Shown one piece after another: positions 1 through 7,762 of a stretch of 10,231 nt of DNA; position 1 is the stretch's first letter; each line of letters opens with the position of its first letter. This DNA comes from UBA1672 sp964352375. GTDB taxonomy: Bacteria; Pseudomonadota; Alphaproteobacteria; Micavibrionales; Micavibrionaceae. The notes under the pieces are model-generated. The model made no database searches. It saw nothing but the letters and a program-made list of their open reading frames with translations, and was not told where the DNA came from. The DNA is taken from the NCBI GenBank assembly GCA_964352375.1, contig CAYGSA010000063.1:1-10231 (forward strand). The letters are read 5' to 3'. Made by a program: the position numbers and the translations under genes.

Positions 1-27
1 GGCGCCCTAACCGCGCCGAAGAAATAA
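1..27 (+). CDS. Possible 3' end of a convergent plus-strand gene (partial)
   Basis: Frame 1 from the window edge reads GALTAPKK and then a TAA stop at 25-27. A strong plus-strand hairpin followed by T residues begins 2 nt after the stop, which is the layout expected for the end of a plus-strand gene converging on the minus-strand block. Eight codons are far too few to identify a product. Frame 3 is also open here for longer, but it runs through the hairpin and a poly-C tract, so it is less attractive. The call rests mainly on the stop-terminator spacing. Confidence 0.3.
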   Translation, partial: GALTAPKK

Positions 28-29
28 CA

Positions 30-55
30 AAGGCGGGTCAAACGATCCGCCTTTT
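30..55. terminator. Bidirectional Rho-independent terminator
   Basis: AAGGCGGGTC (30-39) and GATCCGCCTT (44-53) form a 10-bp stem with one G-T wobble and an AAAC loop. On the plus strand four T residues are reached at 52-55. On the minus strand the stem carries one A-C mismatch and is followed by a broken T-rich run (TTTGTTATTTCTT). It probably ends the plus-strand gene at the left edge and also the minus-strand transcript of the Enzyme I-like gene, whose stop is about 90 nt upstream on that strand. Confidence 0.6.
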
Positions 56-74
56 CCCATTAAGAGTAAGAGCA

Positions 75-83
75 CCCCCCCCC
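75..83. repeat. Nine-base poly-C (poly-G on minus) tract
   Basis: An uninterrupted run of nine C residues lies between the Enzyme I-like gene and the shared terminator, in otherwise A/T-rich non-coding DNA. Such tracts can vary in length by slippage and are prone to sequencing error. Here the tract is downstream of both converging genes, so a regulatory role is doubtful. Confidence 0.7.
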
Positions 84-144
84 ATAAAACTCAAAAACAG
101 AATGAAGGAAACCCAAATAATCAATAAAAAACAATGCGTTAAAA

Positions 145-2148
145 CTACTGTGGCGCAACCTCAATGTCCTGCTCACCACCATCATCCATAGTCGCGATCT
201 GGCTCGGCGTCCTCGTCTCAAAACCATCCATATTCAAACTTCCGTCTGGATTAAGACCCAAATGCTTTTTATTCCATCCCGCCAAACGCGCCTCACGCTC
301 AGCGCGTGCATTACGGCCTGTTATATTCTTTAACTCACCAACCAGCTCTTGAGCATCCTCAGGGTCAATACGACTCGCGAGTTCCTTAAGAATAGGAACT
401 TGCGACGCTCCCGCAGAGATATCACGCAAACCACATCCAACCAATAATGCAAAATATTCAACCTCAGACGCCATGTTTCCACAAAGACTAGCCTTGATCC
501 CTTTCTCATCGGCGGTTGCCACAACATATTGGATCATATTTAAAAAAGCAGGATCGGTAGGGTCATAAAGAGCATTACTTTCATTGTCATAGCGAAAAAT
601 CCCCGCACCATGATGATAAGCATCATTTGTTCCAATCGACAAAAACGCGGCATCCATAGTACTTGCATGATAAACAGAAAATGAATTCTCAATCATCGTA
701 CCAAGCTTAAAAGTCGCTATACCAAGCTCTTGCGCAGCCTCATCAAGCATATCTTGGTACTCTAAAAAATGCTCATTATTACGTGTATTAGGAATCATAA
801 CCTGCAGCTTTCGCACAAACTTATTATCGCCAGGGTTATGTTCTTGATCAAGATCACACAGTTCCTGCTTGAGCATCAAAAGCGCTTTAAACTGGTCTCG
901 TGTTACCTCTAATTCTCTATCTTTTCTCGCTTTCGCACTTAAACCTTCACCCTTATCGCCCGCAAGGTCAATCGTGCGCACAGTCATAGGAATATAATTA
1001 AGCTCATCCTGTTCCTGGCAACAAATCTGCATACTATTACGCAAAATTCTAAGATGGTCATCAACCGTGGTTGTGCCTTCAGACCTAGCATCCATATATT
1101 GCTCAGTGCGCACAAGCCCGAGAGCACGCGCACCAGCATCACGAATCATATGAGCCTCAAAAGACATCCCATAGTTAACGTGAACATTAAATTTCTCCTC
1201 GTTTTGCATCTGTGCAAAACGATCACCACTCCATTTTTCAATGAGAGCGATATCCCTATTTTGATAAGCTGTGCGGTCAGCCCTATATTTTGACTGCAAA
1301 TCAGCATCAGGATTAAGAAAGGCTTTTTGTGTATAGCCAGCCCCATCTATGATGACACTATTGCCTTGTTTAAAACGACCAAAATCTTTCTGGTCTACCC
1401 TTGCAACCGGAATGCCCATAGACTGCGCCAAGATCATCGCATGACTATGCATACTTCCTTCTTCAACGATTATACCTTCAACACGTTTTGCACCTGTATC
1501 AGGATCAACAAAATGCATTAGATCACTCATAGACAAACTACTCACCACCAAAACAGAACCGCTCTGCATATCATTAAGAGTTACGGGCGGACTGCCTTGA
1601 AGATGCCCTATCAACAAACTACGGTGCTGATCAAATTCAATAGCTTGTTTACGAATTCTATAGGCTGTTGCCTTAATTCGCGCTATTTCTTCTGCATCCA
1701 CTTCAGAATCAGCGCTTTTTTCCAGAGAGTCTGCGCTTTTATGAGCTCTATTAATAGACTCTTGATAAACCACAGAAATAGCAGTCTGCGCCGAAAACCC
1801 TTCGTCAATCTTCGTATTAACTCTTTTTTTGATACCCGATAATAAAGTAAGCTCTGCCTGCATACTTTCTATTGCGATATCACTTATTTCATCAATCATG
1901 TTCGCTTCTGCATAAGATAATTGTTCACTGAAAGCGTTTACTGCAGCGCGATGCGCATCATCAAAATTTTGTTTTTCAACATTTTTTTCAACATCAGAAC
2001 TTAATTGAGACCTGACATTTTCAACATCGACCGGATAAGAAGTATGAGAACGCTTAAAGACTTTTCCCAAGGCAACGGCCTTATTCGTCACACGCGCCTT
2101 GATCGATCCATCACCATCTGGAAACTGTGCTGTAAGAGTATCAACCAT
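145..2148 (-). CDS. ptsI: Divergent PTS Enzyme I-like PEP-protein phosphotransferase
   Basis: This 667-residue cytoplasmic protein is related to PTS Enzyme I, which takes phosphate from phosphoenolpyruvate onto a histidine and passes it to HPr. The N-terminus has the EI opening (IKARVTNKAVALGKVF, 16-31). A helical region follows at about 45-185. The phospho-His motif GSMHSHAMILAQSMGIPVA holds His236. The PEP-binding barrel shows GLVRTE (Arg348), VRTIDLAGDKG (Arg391), MIE (Glu487), SIGTND (Asn508, Asp509), Arg519 and the catalytic Cys556 in CGNMA. Differences from typical EI (about 575 residues) are no recognisable NPxLGxR segment after GDKG, AYHH in place of the usual LTQY after SIGTND, MIPN in place of MFPM, and a C-terminal extension from about 615. 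There is no GAF, HPr or EIIA domain, which argues against PtsP. The gene starts with ATG, its Shine-Dalgarno is weak (AAGTGG), and it ends in TAG. EI-family membership is secure. HPr phosphorylation is inferred. Confidence 0.85.
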   Translation of the reverse strand: MVDTLTAQFPDGDGSIKARVTNKAVALGKVFKRSHTSYPVDVENVRSQLSSDVEKNVEKQNFDDAHRAAVNAFSEQLSYAEANMIDEISDIAIESMQAELTLLSGIKKRVNTKIDEGFSAQTAISVVYQESINRAHKSADSLEKSADSEVDAEEIARIKATAYRIRKQAIEFDQHRSLLIGHLQGSPPVTLNDMQSGSVLVVSSLSMSDLMHFVDPDTGAKRVEGIIVEEGSMHSHAMILAQSMGIPVARVDQKDFGRFKQGNSVIIDGAGYTQKAFLNPDADLQSKYRADRTAYQNRDIALIEKWSGDRFAQMQNEEKFNVHVNYGMSFEAHMIRDAGARALGLVRTEQYMDARSEGTTTVDDHLRILRNSMQICCQEQDELNYIPMTVRTIDLAGDKGEGLSAKARKDRELEVTRDQFKALLMLKQELCDLDQEHNPGDNKFVRKLQVMIPNTRNNEHFLEYQDMLDEAAQELGIATFKLGTMIENSFSVYHASTMDAAFLSIGTNDAYHHGAGIFRYDNESNALYDPTDPAFLNMIQYVVATADEKGIKASLCGNMASEVEYFALLVGCGLRDISAGASQVPILKELASRIDPEDAQELVGELKNITGRNARAEREARLAGWNKKHLGLNPDGSLNMDGFETRTPSQIATMDDGGEQDIEVAPQ

Positions 2149-2176
2149 ATTTTTACCACTTTAAATTTTTTATAAT

Positions 2177-2205
2177 CTTATATAATTTTATAGAAAATAC
2201 GTGAA
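2177..2205 (-). promoter_or_regulatory. Candidate promoter of the Enzyme I-like gene
   Basis: In the 80-nt AT-rich gap after chvG the minus strand reads TTCACG, a 17-nt spacer, then TATAAG. This matches the sigma-70 consensus at 4 of 6 and 5 of 6 positions. Transcription would start near 2170, leaving a leader of about 20 nt before the ATG at 2148. A weaker alternative (TTGCAG-17-TATTTT) overlaps it. No terminator is visible between chvG and this gene, so read-through from chvG is also possible. Confidence 0.4.
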
Positions 2206-2228
2206 AAAAGCTAAAACTGCAAGAAAAA

Positions 2229-3983
2229 CTAATGCACTTGATCCATGTTCAAAACAACAACAAAACGTGCACCCAGAACATCGCCTGTTCGGGAATCTAT
2301 ACGATTCTCCGCATAAATCACCCCATTATGCGCGGTAATAATCTGCTTACAAATCGACAAGCCCAACCCCGAGTGACGCCCATATTCCTCATAATCAGGC
2401 CGCTCTGAATAAAAGCGCTCAAAAATAGACTTCAATCTATTCTCAGGAATTCCAGGACCTTCATCATCAATCGTAACCGTAACACGCCGCCCCTTAACAA
2501 CCACGGAAACCTTGATCGTTGTCTTAATCGGTGAAAATGACAGAGCATTAGAGAGAATATTCTGAAACACCTGTATAAGCCGCCCTTCACTGCCGCGCAC
2601 AGCAATCTCATCATATTGCGGCAAATCCAGCGTAATCATAACTCCGTCTTTAAGCGCTTCATCACTATTCGCATGATTAATCGCCTCTCGCTCTAGCGGG
2701 CTTTTATATGAATCGAGCAACTCCCGCATAAGCGCTTTGAAATCAATCACATCAAAGCTCTCACGCGAAAGCTCCGCATCAAGGCGGGACGCATTCGAAA
2801 TATCTGTAATCAAACGGTCAAGCCGTTCAATATCATGCCTAATAATATTCAATAACTTGTCGCGATCCGCTTTTGTCTTAACAATACCCGCGGTTTCGAC
2901 CGCACTTTTCAGGGATGTCAGCGGATTCTTAATCTCATGCGCAACATCCGCCGCAAACGCCTCAATCGTATCCATTCGCTCCCACAAAGCATAGGTCATA
3001 TCCCTAAGCACGATTGAAAGTTCGCCAATCTCGTCATGACGATCACTCATATCCGGAATTTCGGTGTATTTTAACTTGCCCCGCCGCACATTCTCAGCGG
3101 CTTGCGCAAGTTTACGTAAGGGTCGCGCAATTACGCCAGAAAGATAAATAGACAGCGCAATTGTAATAAACAGCGTCACAAGAAATATCTGCAGAATATT
3201 AAACCATGCATCCGCAAGATCTTCTTTTATACCCTCATCATCGGCAACCAACATAACAATCCCAACAATCTTGGAATTATGAAGAATTGGCATCGCCGAG
3301 GTTAAAACAACATCGCCCTGCATATCTCGCCAAGCTGAAAGGCTAAAATTTTGCCGTTTTGCATCAACCACGTCAGAATAATCATTGGCATATTGAGAGC
3401 CCACTCCCGTAAAAATATCCAACCTGTCATATTGCGAAAACCAAGACGCCACCCAACCCGCAGTTTGCTTTAGAATTTCAACACTCTGGAGCTTGCGTGG
3501 TTCTTGCATTAAAACCCGAAAGATCGGTTGAATATTATGCTGCTTTACGACTCTGTGAGAATCAAAAACCATTTGATCATTCATATCAAAAATCAAAATT
3601 CTTTTCCCAAGAGTCGCACTCAACCGCCCAGTCAGCATTTCAAGACGATTCGTGTCCAAATCAACTTCCATGCTATAACCATCTGTAATAGCGGCCGTAA
3701 CAAGCATAACTTCAGTTTGAAATTTCTTAAGATTCGATTCAACCAACCGCGAATGATATTGCCCCAGATAAATCACACCCAAAACAAGACAAATAACAGC
3801 AAGAACATTAACGCCAATAATCCGAACAGTAAGACCTGTAATACGACGCTCTTTACCACCCCAATACAAATCAAAAAGCTGCTCTATTTCACCACGATGT
3901 GAAGATGCCCGAAACCAGCGGTTACTCTTCTTTGTATCGGTATCCGACTCCGTAGAGTGTTTCGATTTTATCGAACGTGTCAT
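2229..3983 (-). CDS. chvG: Membrane sensor histidine kinase, ChvG/ExoS/BvrS family
   Basis: This is a 584-residue inner-membrane kinase that should phosphorylate the adjacent ChvI. In order it has a cytoplasmic N-tail, TM1 (about 53-75), a periplasmic sensing domain (about 76-260), TM2 (about 262-283) and HAMP (about 284-335). The dimerisation H-box FAADVAHEIKNPLTSL follows, with His349 as the phospho-acceptor. The ATPase has an N-box (QNILSNA, Asn479), G1 (DDEGPGIP, 507-513), an F-box (IFERFYSERPD) and G2 (HSGLGLSICKQI, 537-548). The ERFYSERP to SGLGLSI stretch and the TM1 setting are typical of ChvG. In relatives the system responds to acid or envelope stress and is restrained by periplasmic ExoR. 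No ExoR is visible here. The ATG start lies inside chvI, behind AAGAAGG only 3 nt away. The next plausible starts would remove conserved N-terminal sequence, so this start is kept. Confidence 0.92.
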   Translation of the reverse strand: MTRSIKSKHSTESDTDTKKSNRWFRASSHRGEIEQLFDLYWGGKERRITGLTVRIIGVNVLAVICLVLGVIYLGQYHSRLVESNLKKFQTEVMLVTAAITDGYSMEVDLDTNRLEMLTGRLSATLGKRILIFDMNDQMVFDSHRVVKQHNIQPIFRVLMQEPRKLQSVEILKQTAGWVASWFSQYDRLDIFTGVGSQYANDYSDVVDAKRQNFSLSAWRDMQGDVVLTSAMPILHNSKIVGIVMLVADDEGIKEDLADAWFNILQIFLVTLFITIALSIYLSGVIARPLRKLAQAAENVRRGKLKYTEIPDMSDRHDEIGELSIVLRDMTYALWERMDTIEAFAADVAHEIKNPLTSLKSAVETAGIVKTKADRDKLLNIIRHDIERLDRLITDISNASRLDAELSRESFDVIDFKALMRELLDSYKSPLEREAINHANSDEALKDGVMITLDLPQYDEIAVRGSEGRLIQVFQNILSNALSFSPIKTTIKVSVVVKGRRVTVTIDDEGPGIPENRLKSIFERFYSERPDYEEYGRHSGLGLSICKQIITAHNGVIYAENRIDSRTGDVLGARFVVVLNMDQVH

Positions 3984-4626
3984 CAGCCTTCTTAAACTTT
4001 TTTCTCACCCGTTTGATATGCGAATCAACGGTTCTATCATCAACGTACATATTCTCACCATATGCCATATCAATCAACTGATCTCTATTGCGCACATGCC
4101 CTGGACGAGACGCCAAAGCCTTAACAAGCAAATACTCAGTAACTGTTAAATTAAGAGGCTGTTCCTTCCAAGCGCAAAGATGACGAGAATCATCTAAAAC
4201 CAAATCACCATATTTAATATTTTCATCCTGAGAAACGGTACCTTTCTGATCGGCAAGCATCAAATCTCTACGACGGAGCAACGCCTTAACACGCTCAATC
4301 AGTAATCTTTGCGAAAACGGCTTCGTAATATAATCATCCGCCCCCATACGAAGGCCAATAACCTGATCAACTTCATCATCTTTAGACGTCAAGAAAATCA
4401 CTGGAATCTGGCTGATTTCACGCAACTTCGTCAAAACTTCAATACCATCCATACGCGGCATTTTAACATCTAAAACAACCAAATCAGGCTGCCCCTTTAA
4501 AATACCCTCAAGCCCTGCTTCACCGTCATTAAAGGTTTCAACCTCATAATTCTCAGCCTTCAAAGCCATAGAAACAGAAGTTAAAATATTACGATCATCA
4601 TCAACAAGAAAAATTTTATGAGCCAT
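3922..4626 (-). CDS. chvI: Response regulator, OmpR/PhoB type, ChvI family
   Basis: This is a 234-residue cytoplasmic DNA-binding regulator and the partner of the adjacent kinase. The receiver domain (about 3-118) has the acidic triad Asp9-Asp11, phospho-acceptor Asp53 in VLDVKMPRMDG, Thr80 in FLTSKDDE and Lys102 in TKPFSQRLL. The C-terminal winged helix (about 137-233) has the recognition-helix region RTVDSHIKRVRKKF and the closing GVGYRY. The stretch VDDDRNILTSVSMAL, and the SQRLLIERVKALLRR segment, are hallmark ChvI sequence. The open frame extends 7 codons upstream to a TTG at 4647, but that TTG lacks a Shine-Dalgarno and overlaps the folC stop. The ATG at 4626 gives the normal ChvI N-terminus and leaves a 17-nt gap after folC. 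The 3' end overlaps chvG by 62 nt. Confidence 0.94.
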   Translation of the reverse strand: MAHKIFLVDDDRNILTSVSMALKAENYEVETFNDGEAGLEGILKGQPDLVVLDVKMPRMDGIEVLTKLREISQIPVIFLTSKDDEVDQVIGLRMGADDYITKPFSQRLLIERVKALLRRRDLMLADQKGTVSQDENIKYGDLVLDDSRHLCAWKEQPLNLTVTEYLLVKALASRPGHVRNRDQLIDMAYGENMYVDDRTVDSHIKRVRKKFKKADDTFDKIETLYGVGYRYKEE

Positions 4627-4643
4627 AACTATATTATCCCAAA

Positions 4644-5915
4644 TCAAGCCAAATCACGCAAGGTTTTTAGCACATCTCCTGCAAGGTATACAGACCCAAC
4701 AATCAAGATACATGCCTCTTTATGATGTTGAACAATAACACGAATCGCATCTTGCACACTGACGCAGTCAAATGCACCCTCTATATCAGCAGCAGTATAA
4801 CACTCATCTTGAGCCAGCGGCACAACATAAATCCCCTGAACCAAGCCGCGCAAAGGCTCTAAGAAACCATCAAGTATTTTCGTCTGTAACATCCCCATCA
4901 CCAAATAGACAGGCTTATCCGAGCCCCGAACAAAGGCCGCCAAAGCCGCCCCAGCACTATCATTATGCCCACAATCTAGCCATATCTCCATATTTTCAGA
5001 AACGCCGTAAATCGCAGAAGGAAGACGCTGTAACCGCCCCGGCCACTGCACATTTCGGAGGCCCTTCGACATAGCTTCATGCGAAACATGAAGCATCTTA
5101 CACACCGCAAACAAAGTCGCCAAAGCCAAACCCGCATTTTGAACCTGGTGCACACCCGTCAAAGACGGCATCGGAAAATCATAGACCTCTCCCCCGAACG
5201 TAAAGCGCATATCACCATCAATCGACCAATCAGAAACAATCTCAGCCCCAACTTCATTCGCTTTTTTCTTTAATACAGCCAATGCAGCATTTTCTTGCGC
5301 GCCAATCAAACACGGAACACCAGCCTTCATAATCCCCGCCTTTTCCGCAGCAATAAGATCAAGCTTGTTGCCCAAAAAGTCCATATGATCCATCGAAATA
5401 CGATTAATAACTGTAGCGATCGGAGCCTCGATCACATTCGTACAATCCAGCCGCCCTCCCAAACCAACCTCCAACAAAAGAACATCAGCAGGGGTATCTG
5501 CAAAAGCCCTAAACGCAACTGCTGTTATAATCTCGAAAAACGACAAAGGCGTATCGCCGACATATTCAAGGGCCTGATCAATAAGCTCCGCAAGCAAAGC
5601 ATTATTAATTGGCTCTCCTGCCAGAACAATGCGCTCATTCACATCAATCAAATGCGGAGACGTATAAGCATGCACCTTATACCCCTGCGCCTCTAGAATG
5701 CTGTGCAAAAACGCAATCACAGACCCCTTACCATTTGTCCCCGCAACATGAATGACAGGCGGCAAAGATAAGTGCGGACAACCAAAAGAGTCCAATAATT
5801 TCAAAAAATAATCACGATCCCAATTCACTTTGCTGCGCGTGCGGCGCAAAGCATAAATTTTTTCCAATTTTGCTTGTAAATCAATGTCGCTGTGGGTAAG
5901 ATCGCCCTGATGCAT
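4644..5915 (-). CDS. folC: Folylpolyglutamate synthase / dihydrofolate synthase
   Basis: This 423-residue ATP-dependent ligase of the Mur ligase superfamily joins glutamate to dihydropteroate and extends the folate polyglutamate tail in the cytoplasm. The ATP-binding loop is HVAGTNGKGS (56-65). Other family marks are TSPHL (85-89), EVGLGGRLDCTN (149-160), MDHMDFLG (175-182), AAEKAGI with the probable carbamylated Lys192, WPGRLQ (291-296), DCGHN (314-318, usually DGAHN) and GSVYLAG near the end. Length is normal for the family. The ATG directly follows the accD stop (TAAATG, no spacer) and has no clear Shine-Dalgarno, so translation is probably coupled to accD. It ends in TGA, 17 nt before chvI. 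Confidence 0.96.
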   Translation of the reverse strand: MHQGDLTHSDIDLQAKLEKIYALRRTRSKVNWDRDYFLKLLDSFGCPHLSLPPVIHVAGTNGKGSVIAFLHSILEAQGYKVHAYTSPHLIDVNERIVLAGEPINNALLAELIDQALEYVGDTPLSFFEIITAVAFRAFADTPADVLLLEVGLGGRLDCTNVIEAPIATVINRISMDHMDFLGNKLDLIAAEKAGIMKAGVPCLIGAQENAALAVLKKKANEVGAEIVSDWSIDGDMRFTFGGEVYDFPMPSLTGVHQVQNAGLALATLFAVCKMLHVSHEAMSKGLRNVQWPGRLQRLPSAIYGVSENMEIWLDCGHNDSAGAALAAFVRGSDKPVYLVMGMLQTKILDGFLEPLRGLVQGIYVVPLAQDECYTAADIEGAFDCVSVQDAIRVIVQHHKEACILIVGSVYLAGDVLKTLRDLA

Positions 5916-6962
5916 TTAAGCAGACGCAGTCTTTTTTTTCACTTGTCCGGTCACATCGCGAGAATTCTGCGAAATCACCTTCTTACCTGCATTCTGCGCA
6001 GCCTTAGCCTGAAACGACGCCTTTTTTGCATTCTCTTTTTCCTGCTCAGAAATGGCTTCCACATGATCAGACTTATGGCTCTTTTTTGAGTCATCAGGAT
6101 CATAAGAAGGAGTTTTCTGCATGAGAATACTTATGATATTCACAAGCACAGCCTTCATCTCACTGCGCGGCACAACCATATCAACCATACCATTCTCAAG
6201 AAGATATTCCGCAGTTTGGAAGTCCTCAGGCAGAGTTTCGCGCACAGTCTCTTCAATAACGCGGCGACCGGCAAAACCAATCATTGCACCTGGCTCAGCG
6301 ATATGAACATCACCAACCATAGCAAAGGATGCACTCACACCACCCGTCGTCGGGTCTGTAAGAATAACAATATAAGGAAGTTTAGCATCTTTCACCATCT
6401 CAACGGCAATAATGCTGCGCGGCATTTGCATCAAAGAAATCATCCCCTCTTGCATACGCGCGCCACCAGAGGCAGGAACAGTAATAAATGCAGCCTTTTC
6501 CTTGACTGCTAGTTCCGCACCTTTAACAATCGCTTCACCAACAACCGCACTCATTGATCCACCCATGTAACGGAAATTAAATGCAACAATAACAGTTTTC
6601 ATGCCGCCAATATTACCAATCGCAATTGTAACAGCCTCTTTTAAGCCTGTTTTTGCCTGCGCTTCTTTGATGCGGTCAGTATATCTCTTCCTATCTTTAA
6701 ACTTCAGCGGATCAAGCGCAACTTTCGGCAAATCAATGATATCATAAGAGCCACCATCATAAAGCATTTCAAGACGATCTTTCACGCTCTGACGCAAATG
6801 ATGCCCGCAATGATAACAAACATTATGATGCGAATCTAAGTCACGATGGAAAAGCATCCCTTCACACGAAGAGCATTTCTGCCATAAATTATCAGGCACT
6901 TCTTTCTGTTCAGAAACAAAAGAGCGAATACGTGGGGGAATAAAATTTGATAGCCAGTTCAT
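5916..6962 (-). CDS. accD: Acetyl-CoA carboxylase carboxyltransferase beta subunit
   Basis: AccD (348 residues) pairs with AccA, not present here, to move the carboxyl group from biotin to acetyl-CoA, the first committed step of fatty acid synthesis. An N-terminal four-cysteine zinc ribbon (Cys30, Cys33, Cys49, Cys52) precedes the crotonase-fold carboxyltransferase domain (about 60-285). That domain contains PASGGARMQEG (163-173), and LTDPTTGGVSASFAMVGD followed by GAMIGFAGRRVIEETV. From about 288 a Lys/Ser/Gln-rich tail of about 60 residues extends past the usual domain end. It looks disordered and is not a domain I recognise. AAGG lies 7 nt before the ATG, a usable Shine-Dalgarno. The gene follows trpA after 32 nt and abuts folC, the standard alphaproteobacterial order. 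Confidence 0.96.
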   Translation of the reverse strand: MNWLSNFIPPRIRSFVSEQKEVPDNLWQKCSSCEGMLFHRDLDSHHNVCYHCGHHLRQSVKDRLEMLYDGGSYDIIDLPKVALDPLKFKDRKRYTDRIKEAQAKTGLKEAVTIAIGNIGGMKTVIVAFNFRYMGGSMSAVVGEAIVKGAELAVKEKAAFITVPASGGARMQEGMISLMQMPRSIIAVEMVKDAKLPYIVILTDPTTGGVSASFAMVGDVHIAEPGAMIGFAGRRVIEETVRETLPEDFQTAEYLLENGMVDMVVPRSEMKAVLVNIISILMQKTPSYDPDDSKKSHKSDHVEAISEQEKENAKKASFQAKAAQNAGKKVISQNSRDVTGQVKKKTASA

Positions 6963-6994
6963 GGGGTTACCTTATCTTCATATGTGCTAAAAAG

Positions 6995-7762
6995 TCAAGC
7001 CAGAGCCGTAGCGAGACATGTTACAAACTCAAGGGTTCGATCCTTATTATGCACCTGATCCACAATCGCAGAACCAACCACAACCGCATCACCAAGGGCT
7101 GCCATAGCCCGTGCATCTTCAGGTGTTTTAATGCCAAAACCAATCGCAATCGGCAAATCACTCTGGGCACGAATCTGATCCAAATGAGGCTTAAGAGCTT
7201 GCATATCCGCGCTTGCTGTACCCGTCACGCCTGTAATTGATACATAGTAAAGAAAACCACTCGCCCCATCTAAAACGACAGGAAGCCGCTCTTCATCTGT
7301 AACAGGCGTAATCAAACGAATGATATCCAAACCATATTGATCCGTGAACTGACGCAATTCAGAGTCTTCCTCGGGCGGTAAATCAACAATAATCAAACCA
7401 TCAACGCCCGCCTTCGACGCATCCCTCGCAAACACCTCAAGACCATAAGCATAAAGCGGATTTGCATATCCCATCAAAACAATCGGCGTATCATCATCAC
7501 CAGTGCGAAAATCCCGCACCATCTGAAGCGTCGTCTTCATTGTTGCACCAGCCTTAAGAGCGCGCTGCCCCGCTCTTTGAATACTGATCCCATCCGCCGC
7601 AGGGTCGGTAAACGGCATGCCGATCTCGATAATATCCGCACCAGCCTCAGGCAAGCCCTTCAAAACTTCAAGGCTCTCCGCGATACTCGGATCACCCGCC
7701 ATGATAAACGTCACAAGCGCAGCTCGATCTAATGACTTAAATTTCGCATCAATTCTACTCAT
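6995..7762 (-). CDS. trpA: Tryptophan synthase alpha subunit
   Basis: TrpA (255 residues, a TIM barrel) cleaves indole-3-glycerol phosphate to indole and glyceraldehyde 3-phosphate and channels indole to TrpB. The catalytic acids are Glu46 in EIGMPFTDPAADG and Asp57, matching Glu49 and Asp60 of the enteric enzyme. Tyr173 in YYVSITGVTG corresponds to the active-site tyrosine. The phosphate site is formed by the Gly-rich ends GFGI (208-211) and VVGSAIV (228-234). Length is slightly under the usual 265-270, with no sign of damage. The ATG overlaps the TGA of the upstream effector-binding gene (ATGA, 4 nt), so translation is probably coupled. Confidence 0.97.
   Translation of the reverse strand: MSRIDAKFKSLDRAALVTFIMAGDPSIAESLEVLKGLPEAGADIIEIGMPFTDPAADGISIQRAGQRALKAGATMKTTLQMVRDFRTGDDDTPIVLMGYANPLYAYGLEVFARDASKAGVDGLIIVDLPPEEDSELRQFTDQYGLDIIRLITPVTDEERLPVVLDGASGFLYYVSITGVTGTASADMQALKPHLDQIRAQSDLPIAIGFGIKTPEDARAMAALGDAVVVGSAIVDQVHNKDRTLEFVTCLATALA

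Noticed and set aside
3528..3902. Plus-strand open frame of 124 codons opposite the chvG sensing region
   Set aside because: It is an Asn/Lys/Thr-rich low-complexity translation expected from antisense of AT-rich coding DNA, with no promoter or ribosome site.
4627..4647. A 7-codon upstream extension of chvI beginning at TTG 4647
   Set aside because: It overlaps the folC stop and lacks a Shine-Dalgarno. The downstream ATG at 4626 gives the normal ChvI N-terminus (MAHKIFLVDDD).
5295..5696. Plus-strand open frame of 133 codons opposite folC
   Set aside because: It is antisense to strongly conserved FolC motifs, and its translation is Asn/Arg/Ile-rich with no recognisable domain.
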